Below are positions 53,459 to 62,432 of a stretch of DNA of 64,000 bases, piece after piece. Position numbers and translations under genes: made by a program. How positions within the stretch are numbered: the stretch's first letter is position 1; every line of letters starts with the position of its first letter. The notes below the pieces were generated by a model that made no database searches, was not told where the DNA came from, and worked only from the letters and a program-made list of their open reading frames with translations. This stretch comes from an uncultured Clostridia bacterium. GTDB taxonomy: Bacteria; Bacillota; Clostridia; Oscillospirales; Acutalibacteraceae. The stretch spans positions 1 to 64,000 of the forward strand of contig CALWUY010000066.1 in assembly GCA_944384855.1 (NCBI GenBank), given 5' to 3'.

Positions 53459-56109
53459 TAATCTCTGTACTCCTCCATAATAAAGGCTTCAAATATGTCG
53501 CCTTCCTTAATATCCGCAAATTTTTCAAGGCTTATTCCGCATTCGTAGCCCTGCGCCACTTCCTTTACATCATCCTTGAACCGCCTCAAAGAATCAACTT
53601 TATCCTCACATATTACAATTCCGTCACGCACTACACGTATCTGGCAGGTACGCGTAACCTTGCCGTTCGTAACATAACATCCGGCGACAGTGCCCACGCT
53701 CGATATCTTGTAAACATTCCGCACCTCTGCGGTACCGAGCATATTTTCGCGGAACTTCGGTGCAAGCATTCCTTTCATCGCGGTTTCTATTTCCTCTATG
53801 CAGTCATATATTACACGGTACATGCGCATATCAATGCCGTCGCGTTCCGCCGCCGCCTGGGCAACTGCATCCGGACGCACATTAAATCCGACAATAATGG
53901 CGTTTGATGTCTGAGCCAGCATAACATCCGACTCATTGATTGCTCCTACGCCTCCGTGTATAACATTTACTCGCACCTCATCATTCGAAAGCTTCAAAAG
54001 ATTTTCCCGAACCGCTTCAACCGAACCCTGTACATCAGCCTTAACAATAATGTTGAGTTCCTTAAGTTCACCTTCGGAAAGATTCTGGAAAAGATTATCA
54101 AGTGTGACTTTCTTCTTTGAATTGAAGATTTCTTCCTTGATCTTCTGTTTGCGCTGTTCAACCAGCTGGCGCGCAAGTCTTTCATCCGAAACAGCATCGA
54201 AAACATCTCCTGCGTTCGGTGTTTCGGCCAAACCGGTTATCTCAACCGGTACAGACGGCCCTGCGCTGTTGACCTCTATACCGTTCTCGTTAGTCATAAC
54301 GCGAACGCGTCCTACTGATGTTCCGGCAACTATTATATCTCCTAAATGAAGAGTTCCGTTCTGTACCAGAAGTGAAGCTACCGGACCTCTGCCCTTATCA
54401 AGACGCGCCTCAAGCACAACGCCCTTCGCCCTTCTGTCCGGATTGGCTTTGAGCTCCATCATTTCCGCCACAAGCAGAATGCTTTCAAGCAGTTTATCTA
54501 TTCCGCTGTGCGTCTTCGCGGAAACCGGAACACAGATAATGTCTCCGCCCCATTCTTCAGGAACCAGCTCATGCTCGGTCAGCTGCTGCATGATACGGTC
54601 GGGATTCGCTTCAGGTTTATCCATTTTATTGATCGCTACAATTATCTGAACCTTTGCGACCTTGGCGTGATTTATTGCCTCTATCGTCTGAGGCATAATA
54701 CCGTCGTCAGCGGCGACTACGAGCACCGCTATATCGGTAGCCATAGCTCCTCTCTGCCTCATTGACGTAAATGCCGCATGGCCGGGAGTATCAAGAAAAG
54801 TTATATCGCTTCCGTTGCAGTTTACTCTGTAAGCGCCTATATGCTGTGTAATTCCTCCGGCTTCGGTATCGGTAACCGCTGTATGCCTTATAGCGTCGAG
54901 CAATGAGGTCTTTCCGTGGTCAACGTGTCCCATAACAACCACAACCGGACTTCTCGGTTTCAGATTCTCGGCGTTGTCCTCCGTATCGTCCATTATCTGC
55001 TCTTCAATAGTTACCACAACCGCTCTCTGAATCTTAGCTCCCATCTCGGTTACGACTATCTCGGCAGTATCATAATCTATTACCTGGTTGACTGTCGCCA
55101 TCATCCCCAGTTTGAGCAGTTCCTTGATAACTTCGGCTGCGGTTTTCTTCATGGCGGCGGCAAGCTCACCCACAGTGATTTCGTCTCCGACCGTAACCGT
55201 GATAGGTGTCTTTTTGATGCGCTCAAGCTGAATACGTCGCATCTTGTCTGCTTCGGTCTCCCGTTTTGCGCCCTGCGGACGTCTGTAATCCTGAGACTTC
55301 TGCTTAATCTTCTGCTTTCTCGAATAATTGTCCTTCATAGAGTTTGCAGGAGCAATAGTTTCATACTTTTCATTGTATTTATCGATATTTACATTTGAAG
55401 TACGGGTATCAACGCGGCGTATTTCAGCCGGTCCCCTGTTAGGCGCCGCTCCGGGTTTCTTGTCTTTTTTCTGAGATGTAAAGGGTTTGAGATTTACCGG
55501 CTTATTTTCTTTTTCTGCCGGTTCTTCCTGTTTTTCTTCCGATTTTACATCAGTCTTTTTCGGATTCTGCTTTTTGTCCTCCGATTTGATTTCCTCGGAT
55601 ACCTCAGGTTTATTTGACGGCTTTTCTTCGGGTTTCTCATTATCCGCGTTCTCGGATTTCTTTTTTGATTCAACCTCTGCCTTTTTAATTTTCGGCTGTT
55701 CTGCCTTTTTCTGAGAATTATCTTCAGGCTGCTTTTTCTGTTTTTCCGGTTCCTGCTTTTTAGCGGGCTTTGCTTCCGGTTTTTCCGCTTTTTCGCCGTT
55801 CTGAGCGGCAGCAGCGGCCTTGAGCTGTTCAAGAATAGCCATCTGCTCGGCAAGCTTCTTGTTTTTCTCTTCTTCTCTCGCCTTTTGAGCCTTTTGGCGC
55901 GATTCCTCTCCGGTAGCAAAATACTCCTTGAAATTTTTAACAGCATTATCGGATGTTATTTTTTCAAACACCATCCCTATTTCTTCTTCATTCAATGCCG
56001 CTCCGGATTTTTTCTCACTGCCGGTAACTTCAGCAATAATCACTATCAGATCCTTGGATTTCATATTGAAATCTTTGGCAAGATCGCTGATCTTATATTT
56101 ATTCGTCAT
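53458..56109 (-). CDS. infB: Translation initiation factor IF-2
   Basis: An 883-residue initiation GTPase. It starts with the IF2N domain ([13 protein letters not shown]), then an unusually Lys/Glu/Pro-rich low-complexity stretch (about 95-280), a second IF2N (about 305-360) and the G domain: [15 protein letters not shown] (about 393), [12 protein letters not shown] and SAKT. Domains II to IV follow, with [19 protein letters not shown] in domain III. I chose ATG 56109 for its AAGGAGG site; the 16 extra upstream residues overlap ylxQ. Confidence 0.96.
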   Translation of the reverse strand: MTNKYKISDLAKDFNMKSKDLIVIIAEVTGSEKKSGAALNEEEIGMVFEKITSDNAVKNFKEYFATGEESRQKAQKAREEEKNKKLAEQMAILEQLKAAAAAQNGEKAEKPEAKPAKKQEPEKQKKQPEDNSQKKAEQPKIKKAEVESKKKSENADNEKPEEKPSNKPEVSEEIKSEDKKQNPKKTDVKSEEKQEEPAEKENKPVNLKPFTSQKKDKKPGAAPNRGPAEIRRVDTRTSNVNIDKYNEKYETIAPANSMKDNYSRKQKIKQKSQDYRRPQGAKRETEADKMRRIQLERIKKTPITVTVGDEITVGELAAAMKKTAAEVIKELLKLGMMATVNQVIDYDTAEIVVTEMGAKIQRAVVVTIEEQIMDDTEDNAENLKPRSPVVVVMGHVDHGKTSLLDAIRHTAVTDTEAGGITQHIGAYRVNCNGSDITFLDTPGHAAFTSMRQRGAMATDIAVLVVAADDGIMPQTIEAINHAKVAKVQIIVAINKMDKPEANPDRIMQQLTEHELVPEEWGGDIICVPVSAKTHSGIDKLLESILLVAEMMELKANPDRRAKGVVLEARLDKGRGPVASLLVQNGTLHLGDIIVAGTSVGRVRVMTNENGIEVNSAGPSVPVEITGLAETPNAGDVFDAVSDERLARQLVEQRKQKIKEEIFNSKKKVTLDNLFQNLSEGELKELNIIVKADVQGSVEAVRENLLKLSNDEVRVNVIHGGVGAINESDVMLAQTSNAIIVGFNVRPDAVAQAAAERDGIDMRMYRVIYDCIEEIETAMKGMLAPKFRENMLGTAEVRNVYKISSVGTVAGCYVTNGKVTRTCQIRVVRDGIVICEDKVDSLRRFKDDVKEVAQGYECGISLEKFADIKEGDIFEAFIMEEYRD

Positions 56110-56143
56110 TAGCAAATCCTCCTTAATTGTAAGGCAATACAGA

Positions 56144-56449
56144 TTACCTTTGCTCAAGCGCCTTTATCAAGGCATCGGCAAAACCGCTGTCATTAACGGA
56201 TATTATGCCGCATTTGCGCCCCACCGCGTCAGAGACGTCTTTTATGGATATTCCTTCAAGTACAAGGCTTTTTATGTCAGCCTTCCCGCAAAAAAATACA
56301 ATTTCTTTCCTGCTCTTTTGCGAAATGTCTTCAGCCGTCACCACAAGACAGGATTTCCGGCTTTTTACCGATGAAACAGCCGCCCCGTATCCGAAGGAAA
56401 GCCTTCCGGCCTTTGCCGCAAAGCCGAGTAAAGAAAGTATTTTATTCAA
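56144..56449 (-). CDS. ylxQ: YlxQ, L7Ae-like RNA-binding protein
   Basis: A 101-residue K-turn RNA-binding protein of the L7Ae/L30e fold: [18 protein letters not shown] near the start, [16 protein letters not shown] and [13 protein letters not shown]. The normal place in the operon is between ylxR and infB, as found. The start is probably TTG 56449, ten bases after GGAG and overlapping the ylxR stop; longer in-frame extensions lie within ylxR. Confidence 0.9.
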   Translation of the reverse strand: MNKILSLLGFAAKAGRLSFGYGAAVSSVKSRKSCLVVTAEDISQKSRKEIVFFCGKADIKSLVLEGISIKDVSDAVGRKCGIISVNDSGFADALIKALEQR

Positions 56450-56711
56450 TATCTTTAAGCTCCGTTTCAAGCTGATCGTATATTTCCTGTGTAACATTGG
56501 TTTCCAATGCTCTGGACAGCGTATTCATTTTTGCGGCTTTCGCAAAGCATTCCCGGCTTTTGCATATATACGCTCCCCGGCCGTTCAGCTTGCCTGTGAT
56601 ATCAAGCTTTATCTCGTTACCGGGAGTTTTTACCACCCTGATAAGATCTCTCTTAGGCTTTCTCTCACGGCATACCGTACACATACGCATCGGAACTTTT
56701 CTTACTACCAT
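56442..56711 (-). CDS. ylxR: YlxR/RnpM (DUF448)
   Basis: An 89-residue RNA-binding protein, family DUF448. RMCTVCRERKPKRDLIRVV (about 9-27) and GRGAYICKSRECFAKA (about 45-60) are the conserved core. In Bacillus the protein (RnpM) binds RNase P RNA. It is followed by ylxQ with an eight-base overlap. Confidence 0.95.
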   Translation of the reverse strand: MVVRKVPMRMCTVCRERKPKRDLIRVVKTPGNEIKLDITGKLNGRGAYICKSRECFAKAAKMNTLSRALETNVTQEIYDQLETELKDIE

Positions 56712-56752
56712 AACAAATACTCCTTTTTATGACAGGATCTTCCGATAATTTA

Positions 56753-57838
56753 TTATTCGCCGAAAAATCCGCTCTCAGGATGAATATCTATCTTCCAGCC
56801 GGTAAGTTTTGCAGCCAGCCTTACATTCTGTCCTTTATTTCCTATCGCAAGCGAAAGCTGTGATTCCGGTACGCTCGCCTTGCATACCCTCGGGTCCTCG
56901 CTTATTATCTCTACCGATGTTACTTTCGCAGGAGAAAGCGCCTCCGAAACAAATTCTACCGGATTATCACTGTATTTTACAATGTCTATCTTTTCTCCCG
57001 ACAGCTCTTCTACTATCTTGTTGACCCGCGCGCCCTTTATTCCTATGCATGAGCCCACGGCGTCAATTTCCGGGTCAGGCGACCAGACCGCTATTTTGGT
57101 TCTGCTTCCGGCCTGACGCGAAATCGCCTTGATTTCTATAGTGCCGTCAAATATTTCCGGAACCTCGGTTTCAAACAGCCTTTTTACCAATCCCGGATGG
57201 GTACGTGAAAGCATTATACGCGCGCCTTTTTCGGTATCCTTGACATCTACTACATACACCTTTATATGATCTCCCTCAGAGAGTACCTCGTCCGGAACCT
57301 GCTCAAGCTTCGGAAGTGTGGCGTCGTTATGTCCGATAGTAAGTATTGCGTTTCCTGTTTTAGGATCTATTTTCTGCACTACCGCCGTCACAAGCTCACG
57401 GTTGTAACTGCGGAATTCCGCCAAAGTCTGACCCTTTTCGGCCTCCCTTACTCCCTGCCGGAAATTATTCTTTGAATTCTGCGCTACTACCCTTCCGAAC
57501 TTTCTGGGATCGAGTCTTATGTCAATAAATCCGGCCTCAACACTTGAAGGGTCTATTGACGCCGCTTCTTCGCGGGATATCTGCGTATAAGGATCCTCAA
57601 CCTCGTCAACCACGGTTTTACGAGCAGTTACCGTAAATATCTTGTTTTCGGGGTCTATGACACATGATACTATATCGTTGCCGCCGTAATCTTTGCGCGC
57701 CGCTACCGTTATTGCCTCGGCAAATTTATCCGCAATGAACTTCTGAGGTATACCTCTTTCTTCCTCCATAAGCCTCAAAGCTTCAAAAAATTCGCTATTG
57801 TCAATCTCTTTCTTTGCGGTCTTTTTTGCTCTTGCCAT
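56753..57838 (-). CDS. nusA: Transcription factor NusA
   Basis: A 361-residue elongation and termination factor: N-terminal RNA-polymerase-binding domain (1-125), S1 domain (about 130-195, VREAEKGQTLAEF, GDHIKVYVVDV) and two KH domains (about 205-345, RTKIAVWSPDPEIDAVGSCIG with IKGARVNKIVEELSGEKIDI, AIGNKGQNVRLAAKLTGWKIDI). It lacks the C-terminal acidic repeats found in proteobacteria, as is usual in Firmicutes. ATG 57838 follows GGAGGAA. The leader terminator upstream of rimP offers a route for autoregulation. Confidence 0.96.
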   Translation of the reverse strand: MARAKKTAKKEIDNSEFFEALRLMEEERGIPQKFIADKFAEAITVAARKDYGGNDIVSCVIDPENKIFTVTARKTVVDEVEDPYTQISREEAASIDPSSVEAGFIDIRLDPRKFGRVVAQNSKNNFRQGVREAEKGQTLAEFRSYNRELVTAVVQKIDPKTGNAILTIGHNDATLPKLEQVPDEVLSEGDHIKVYVVDVKDTEKGARIMLSRTHPGLVKRLFETEVPEIFDGTIEIKAISRQAGSRTKIAVWSPDPEIDAVGSCIGIKGARVNKIVEELSGEKIDIVKYSDNPVEFVSEALSPAKVTSVEIISEDPRVCKASVPESQLSLAIGNKGQNVRLAAKLTGWKIDIHPESGFFGE

Positions 57839-57887
57839 TTTTATTAATTCCTCCAAACAATTATCAGATATAAAAGTGTTCTGTTTA

Positions 57888-58337
57888 TTATAAGTCGCAC
57901 AAAACCGATTTGGATATTTCTTTCAGTTCAAATTCAATTTCTCCGGTTTCGGTTTCAAGCACAATATTTTCTCCGCTGCTTTTAAGAATACCTTCAAATT
58001 CTTTTTTCCCTTCAGATGCCTTATATAATTTTATCCTGATTTTTTTACCTGCCATTTTTGCGTAATGCTCAGGCCTGGTCAGCTCACGCTCAATTCCCGG
58101 AGAACATACCTCCAGATAATATGCTCCGTCTATCGGGTCGGACGCATCTATAACAGGATCTATAGCGTGTGAGACATTTGTACAGTCGTCAATTGTTATC
58201 CCGTCAGGCTTATCAATATAAATTCTAAGATACCATGACGCTCCCTCTTTTAAATACCTTACATCCCACAGCTCAACTCCGCAGTCCTCCACAGTCCGCT
58301 TAACAAGACCGTAAACCTTTTCGGCGGCATTTGCCAT
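57888..58337 (-). CDS. rimP: Ribosome maturation factor RimP
   Basis: A 149-residue factor for 30S assembly. VELWDVRYLKEGASWYLRIYID and YYLEVCSPGIERELTRPEHY are the conserved segments; an SH3-like C-terminal domain follows. ATG 58337 has GGGAGATG upstream. The longer frame to 58391 runs through the leader hairpin. It is the first gene of the long leftward operon, 49 bases before nusA. Confidence 0.95.
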   Translation of the reverse strand: MANAAEKVYGLVKRTVEDCGVELWDVRYLKEGASWYLRIYIDKPDGITIDDCTNVSHAIDPVIDASDPIDGAYYLEVCSPGIERELTRPEHYAKMAGKKIRIKLYKASEGKKEFEGILKSSGENIVLETETGEIEFELKEISKSVLCDL

Positions 58338-58373
58338 TGCTTCATCTCCCAAACATATAATTCCAAAACAAAA

Positions 58374-58395
58374 GTGAGCGGGTTGCCCCACTCAC
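58374..58395 (-). terminator. Leader attenuator of the rimP-nusA operon
   Basis: On the leftward strand a 9-bp stem (58395-58387 with 58382-58374, one wobble) is capped by the stable tetraloop GCAA and followed by TTTTGTTTTGG. It sits between the promoter and rimP, with the gene start 37 bases later, so it must be bypassed for expression. In Bacillus NusA is known to feed back on its own operon at such a leader terminator. Confidence 0.75.
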
Positions 58396-58415
58396 CTTTC
58401 TGAAGTCTTTTGTAT

Positions 58416-58444
58416 ATTGTATCACAGTCTTCTAAAAAAATCAA
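58416..58444 (-). promoter_or_regulatory. Promoter of the rimP-nusA-infB operon
   Basis: TTGATT (58444-58439), 17 bp, TACAAT (58421-58416) on the leftward strand. The expected transcription start lies about 14 bases before the leader hairpin. Confidence 0.75.
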
Positions 58445-58477
58445 GTAAAATTTAATTTTTGGTATTTCTGATATAAC

Positions 58478-58506
58478 TTGACATAATTTTTCACTGATAT
58501 TATAAT
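58478..58506 (+). promoter_or_regulatory. Perfect consensus promoter of the ene-reductase operon
   Basis: TTGACA (58478-58483), 17 bp, TATAAT (58501-58506), exactly the sigma-A consensus, 33 bases before the ATG at 58540. No operator-like symmetry stands out, so expression may be strong and constitutive. Confidence 0.85.
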
Positions 58507-58539
58507 ATTTTTATAATATTGAAGAAAAGGAGCTTATGT

Positions 58540-60600
58540 ATGGATTCTAAATATGAAGCGCTGTTTACTCCTTGGAAAATAGGCAATGTCGAAATCAAAA
58601 ACCGCATTGTACTTTGCCCTATGGGCGGAACATCTCTGTTCGGCTGGATGGAAAAAACCGGGAATCATTTTGATAAGGAAGCCGCCGGTTTTTTTCTTGA
58701 AAAAGCGCGCAACAACGTAGGTCTTATCATTCCCGGTATCGCTCCTATACGCAGTACGTTTATGGGACAGTGGCTGTACCAGAATAAAAAAATGTTTATA
58801 CAGCTTAAAAGTTTCATGGACGAAATACATAAAACAGGCGCGAAACTGTTTATCCAGATAACCGCCGGCATGGGCAGAAGCTGGGCGGTCCCTACTCCGC
58901 TTGTGGCGCTGCACAATATGCCGGTAGTGCGTGATATTATAAAACCCATAATCAATATCCCATACCAGAGCGCGAGCCCAAGCGAACTCCCCTCGCGATG
59001 GTCGGATAAAATGACCTGCCGCGAAATTACGGTCAAAGAAATAGAAGAAATTGTTGACGCTTTCGCAAAGACCGCGCTGATGTGCAAGGAAGCCGGCGTT
59101 GACGGAATCGAAGTACACGCTGTTCATGAGGGTTATCTGCTTGATCAGTTTACAACCAAATATACAAACAAGCGTACAGACAAATACGGCGGATCGTTTG
59201 AAAACCGTTACCGCTTTGCCACAGATATCGTAAAAGCTATCAAGAAAAAATGCGGTCAGGATTTCCCGGTATCTTTAAGGTATTCTGTGCAGTCGAAGGT
59301 AAAAGACTTCTGTTCAGGCGCGGTACCGGGTGAAGAATATACCGAAATAGGAAGAGATATGCAGGAAAGCGAAAAAGCGGCCAAATATCTTGAGGACGCC
59401 GGGTATGATATGCTCAATGCAGACAACGGCTCTTACGATTCATGGTACTGGGCGCATCCGCCGATGTACATGCCTCAAAACTGCAATCTTGAAGATGTTG
59501 CGCATATCAAAAAATTCGTAAATATTCCGGTTGTATGTGCCGGACGTATGGAACCGGATGTCGGCGCCGCGGCCGTAGCCGAAGGAAAAATCGACGGTGT
59601 AGGGATCGCGCGTCAGTTCCTCGCCGATTCCGAATGGGTGACAAAGCTTATTGAGGACAGGATTGAGGACATACGTCCCTGTATATGCTGTCATAACGGC
59701 TGCTTCAATATGTCCCACTATAAAGGGGTAGCCAACGCTCAGAGCATTTACGACGCGAGTCATATTGCCCGCTGCGCTTTAGATCCCAGAGTAATGCAGT
59801 CAGACAAATATAAGATCAAGCCCGCTAAGGCAAAAAAGAAAATCGCTGTCATAGGCGGCGGAATAGGCGGAATGGAAGCGGCAATTTTGGCGGCTAAACG
59901 GGGTCATGAAGTTGTTTTGTACGAAAAGAGCGATAAACTAGGCGGGGTATTTATCGCCGCGGCAGCCCTTTCGTTCAAGGAGAAGGACCGAGAACTTATA
60001 GCCTGGTACAACAGAGAAATAAAAAAATATCCTGTAGAAATAAAACTTAATACCAAAATCAACGATGTAAACGCTCTTAATGCCGACGAAATCATAGTAG
60101 CGACCGGAGCTAAACCTAACCGGCTTAATGTCGAAGGAATCGAAAACAGCATTGAGGCAATTGAATACCTGCTCAAAGAAAAAGAACCCGGTGAAAAAGT
60201 CGTGATCGTAGGAGGCGGTCTTACAGGTTGTGAGATTGCTTACGAGTTATACCTGCAGGGCAAAAAACCTGTAATTGTGGAAATGAAGGACGACCTGATT
60301 GTTTCGGACAAGGTTTGTCTGGCAAACTCAAGCTTTCTGCGTGATTTCTTTAAAGCAAACAAGGTACCGGTACATCTCAATACCAAACTCTGCGAAATAA
60401 AGCAGGGCGCCGTGACCGTTTCAGAAGAAGACGGCAAGCCGTTTGACATAGATTGTGATGACGTCATAATCTCGGTAGGCTATACTCCTGCTCCACTCGC
60501 CAAAAAAGGCAGGAATGTGCATATTATCGGAGACGCGAACCGTGTAGGCAGCCTGAGGACTGTTATCTGGCAGGCATGGGATGCAGTAATGAAGTTGTAA
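58540..60600 (+). CDS. OYE-type NADH:flavin oxidoreductase (ene-reductase), BaiCD-like
   Basis: A 686-residue FMN, [4Fe-4S] and FAD enzyme like 2,4-dienoyl-CoA reductase. The TIM barrel (1-375) has IVLCPMGGTSL, VHAVHEGYLLDQF (about 190) and NKRTDKYGGSFENRYRF. The cluster Cys residues lie in RPCICCHNGCF and ARCALDPR (about 383-418). The FAD domain has GGGIGGMEAAILAAKRGHEVVLYEK (in segments at about 435-459) and the NAD domain GGGLTGCEIAYELY. The HEGYLLDQF form recalls the BaiCD/BaiH bile-acid reductases and cinnamate-type enoate reductases. It should reduce an activated C=C bond. ATG 58540 follows AAGGAG. Aconitase X genes follow in one operon, suggesting a dehydrate-then-reduce pathway. Confidence 0.92.
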   Translation: MDSKYEALFTPWKIGNVEIKNRIVLCPMGGTSLFGWMEKTGNHFDKEAAGFFLEKARNNVGLIIPGIAPIRSTFMGQWLYQNKKMFIQLKSFMDEIHKTGAKLFIQITAGMGRSWAVPTPLVALHNMPVVRDIIKPIINIPYQSASPSELPSRWSDKMTCREITVKEIEEIVDAFAKTALMCKEAGVDGIEVHAVHEGYLLDQFTTKYTNKRTDKYGGSFENRYRFATDIVKAIKKKCGQDFPVSLRYSVQSKVKDFCSGAVPGEEYTEIGRDMQESEKAAKYLEDAGYDMLNADNGSYDSWYWAHPPMYMPQNCNLEDVAHIKKFVNIPVVCAGRMEPDVGAAAVAEGKIDGVGIARQFLADSEWVTKLIEDRIEDIRPCICCHNGCFNMSHYKGVANAQSIYDASHIARCALDPRVMQSDKYKIKPAKAKKKIAVIGGGIGGMEAAILAAKRGHEVVLYEKSDKLGGVFIAAAALSFKEKDRELIAWYNREIKKYPVEIKLNTKINDVNALNADEIIVATGAKPNRLNVEGIENSIEAIEYLLKEKEPGEKVVIVGGGLTGCEIAYELYLQGKKPVIVEMKDDLIVSDKVCLANSSFLRDFFKANKVPVHLNTKLCEIKQGAVTVSEEDGKPFDIDCDDVIISVGYTPAPLAKKGRNVHIIGDANRVGSLRTVIWQAWDAVMKL

Positions 60601-60616
60601 TGGAGGATTGAAAATT

Positions 60617-61894
60617 ATGCAATTGACCGCTGAACAGCAGCAGATTTTAGACGGAGCCAAGGGTGAAACCCTTGCAAAAGTAATGAAAACCATGGTAATG
60701 TACGGTGATGCTTTCGAGGCAGAAAAACTTGTACCCATAACATCACAGTACAATCACCTTGTAACTTCTTTCGGACTTAAAGTTATGTCGCCTGTTTACG
60801 ATCTTATGCAGCAGATTTTAGACGCCGGTGTAACATCTGGTCAAAAATTTTCGGTAGACCCGAGACCGATAGATAAAAATGTTCCCGCAAATTTTCTGCA
60901 GAATATCGTATTTAATAAGCTTATGTACTCAAAGCAGGATTTTTACGAAGATCAGCTGAAAAAGCTGGGGCTTATGGATGATGACGCCTTTACCTGTACC
61001 TGTTATATGGATGAAGTCGGCAACAAGCCTAAAAAAGGCGATGTATTAAGCTGGGCGGAATCAAGCGCGGTAGTATATGCAAATTCAGTTTTAGGCGCCA
61101 GATGCAACCGTAATTCAGGAATAATAGATATAATGGGTTCAATAGTAGGATATGTTCCCTATTTCGGACTGCTGACAGATGAGGGAAGAAAAGCCACATG
61201 GATAGTTAAAATTGAGACAACCGAAAAACCGGAAGCCCAGCTTTTAGGTTCGGCAATCGGGATGAAGGTTATGGAGGATGTACCGTATGTAGTAGGTCTT
61301 GACAAATGGATAGGCTCTGAGCTTAATGACGAGGCATGCACATATCTAAAGGATTTCGGAGCCGCCACGGCCTCTAACGGAGCAGTAGGACTTTATCATA
61401 TAGAAAACCTTACCCCCGAAGCCAGGGAACAGGGCAGAAGCTTAATTTGCGAGGGTGCGCGCGAGTATGTGATTGATGACGCCGAGCTTGAGCGGGTCAA
61501 GGCAAATTACCCGGTTGTATGGAAGAATGCCGATGCTGTTCCGAAGCTCTGCTTTATGGGATGTCCGCATATGAGCTTACAGCAGCTTAAAGACTGGACC
61601 GATAAGATAGAAGCGGCTCTTAAAGAATACGGCAATAAAAAGGTAGTTATCCCCACCGTATTCACAGCCGCTCCCAAGATTTTGGAACAATTCGGCAAGA
61701 CAGAATACGCAGCAAGGCTTAAAAATTGCGGAGTTATAACCTCTTATATCTGTCCGCTTATGTATATGAACAATCCTTTGTGCAAAAAGATGCCGGTTAT
61801 AACCTCTTCAAATAAACTGCGCACTTACACAAGTGCCAGATACTATACGGACGACGAAATACTTAAAGCTATCACAAAGGGAGGTAAACAGTAA
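60617..61894 (+). CDS. Aconitase X catalytic (large) subunit
   Basis: A 425-residue protein of the DUF521/AcnX family. Known members are dehydratases: cis-3-hydroxy-L-proline dehydratase in bacteria and phosphomevalonate dehydratase in archaea. Family segments seen are QQQILDGAKGETLAKVMKTM, LVPITSQYNHL, WAESSAVVYANSVLGARCNRNSG (about 144-166) and CFMGCPHMSLQQL (about 315-327), whose Cys residues with the later ICP/LCKK Cys could hold the iron-sulfur cluster. It needs the small subunit, whose ATG overlaps its stop. ATG 60617 is ten bases after GGAGG. Substrate here is unknown; the partner ene-reductase suggests further reduction of the dehydrated product. Confidence 0.9.
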   Translation: MQLTAEQQQILDGAKGETLAKVMKTMVMYGDAFEAEKLVPITSQYNHLVTSFGLKVMSPVYDLMQQILDAGVTSGQKFSVDPRPIDKNVPANFLQNIVFNKLMYSKQDFYEDQLKKLGLMDDDAFTCTCYMDEVGNKPKKGDVLSWAESSAVVYANSVLGARCNRNSGIIDIMGSIVGYVPYFGLLTDEGRKATWIVKIETTEKPEAQLLGSAIGMKVMEDVPYVVGLDKWIGSELNDEACTYLKDFGAATASNGAVGLYHIENLTPEAREQGRSLICEGAREYVIDDAELERVKANYPVVWKNADAVPKLCFMGCPHMSLQQLKDWTDKIEAALKEYGNKKVVIPTVFTAAPKILEQFGKTEYAARLKNCGVITSYICPLMYMNNPLCKKMPVITSSNKLRTYTSARYYTDDEILKAITKGGKQ

Positions 61895-62337
61895 TGAAAA
61901 AGTTTAAGGGCAGAATTGTTACTCCCGGTACCGTCACCGCCGATGCGGTAGTAACCAAAGACGGTTTCAACACACTCGCATCCATGCAGATGGCGCTTCA
62001 GTTCGGAGATAAAGCAGTAAAATGCGGTGACCAGAACAACCCGTATCTTCACGGAAAACCGCTTGCAGGCAAGGCGCTGTGCCTTCCTCAGACCATAGGG
62101 TCCACTACCGGAGGACTGGTGCTTTACTGCGCCTGCGCTATGAAAACGTATCCGGCATGCATGCTTTTTGCAAATCATATAGATTCCCTCGCCGCCGCAG
62201 GAGCAGTCCTTGCTGACGTTTGGGTAGACGGCGTCACGATGCCTGTAATCGACTGTTTAGGCGATGAATTTTTGGATTATGTCAAAGACGGCATGAAGAT
62301 TACGGTCGAAACCGACGGCACCGTGACTGTTGAATAA
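61894..62337 (+). CDS. Aconitase X swivel (small) subunit
   Basis: A 147-residue DUF126 protein, the swivelling domain that completes the AcnX active site. It begins KKFKGRIVTPGTVTADAVV and carries CLPQTIGSTTGGLVLYCAC (about 64-82), where the Ser/Thr-rich loop corresponds to the substrate-binding loop of the family, and LFANHIDSLAAAGAVLADVWVDG. The ATG overlaps the large subunit's stop (TAATG) and is preceded by AAGGGAGG, so the two are made in step. Being separate from the large subunit, this is the two-subunit type. Confidence 0.92.
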   Translation: MKKFKGRIVTPGTVTADAVVTKDGFNTLASMQMALQFGDKAVKCGDQNNPYLHGKPLAGKALCLPQTIGSTTGGLVLYCACAMKTYPACMLFANHIDSLAAAGAVLADVWVDGVTMPVIDCLGDEFLDYVKDGMKITVETDGTVTVE

Positions 62338-62351
62338 TTTAATCAATTTTT

Positions 62352-62380
62352 AAAAGAGCTGCCCCAAAGGCGGCTCTTTT
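62352..62380 (+). terminator. Terminator of the ene-reductase-aconitase X operon
   Basis: A 12-bp stem with one wobble (62352-62363 with 62369-62380) ends in AAAAGAGC/GCTCTTTT, 14 bases after the small-subunit stop, followed by a T-rich run. Confidence 0.8.
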
Positions 62381-62394
62381 GTTTATAATATCAC

Positions 62395-62423
62395 TTGACA
62401 AATCAGACAAATTGTGCTAAATT
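62395..62423 (+). promoter_or_regulatory. Promoter of the dapA transcription unit
   Basis: TTGACA (62395-62400), 17 bp, TAAATT (62418-62423), placing the start of transcription at the beginning of the lysine aptamer. Confidence 0.7.
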
Positions 62424-62432
62424 GTATATGTA

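Noticed and set aside
55545-55946. 133-codon frame rich in Arg/Lys inside infB
   Set aside because: Frame-shifted reading of the Lys/Glu-rich IF-2 linker, a composition artefact.
60617-62337. Classical aconitase or mevalonate-pathway dehydratase
   Set aside because: The sequence fits DUF521/DUF126 aconitase X, not aconitase; the presence of ispE argues for the MEP route, so phosphomevalonate is an unlikely substrate.
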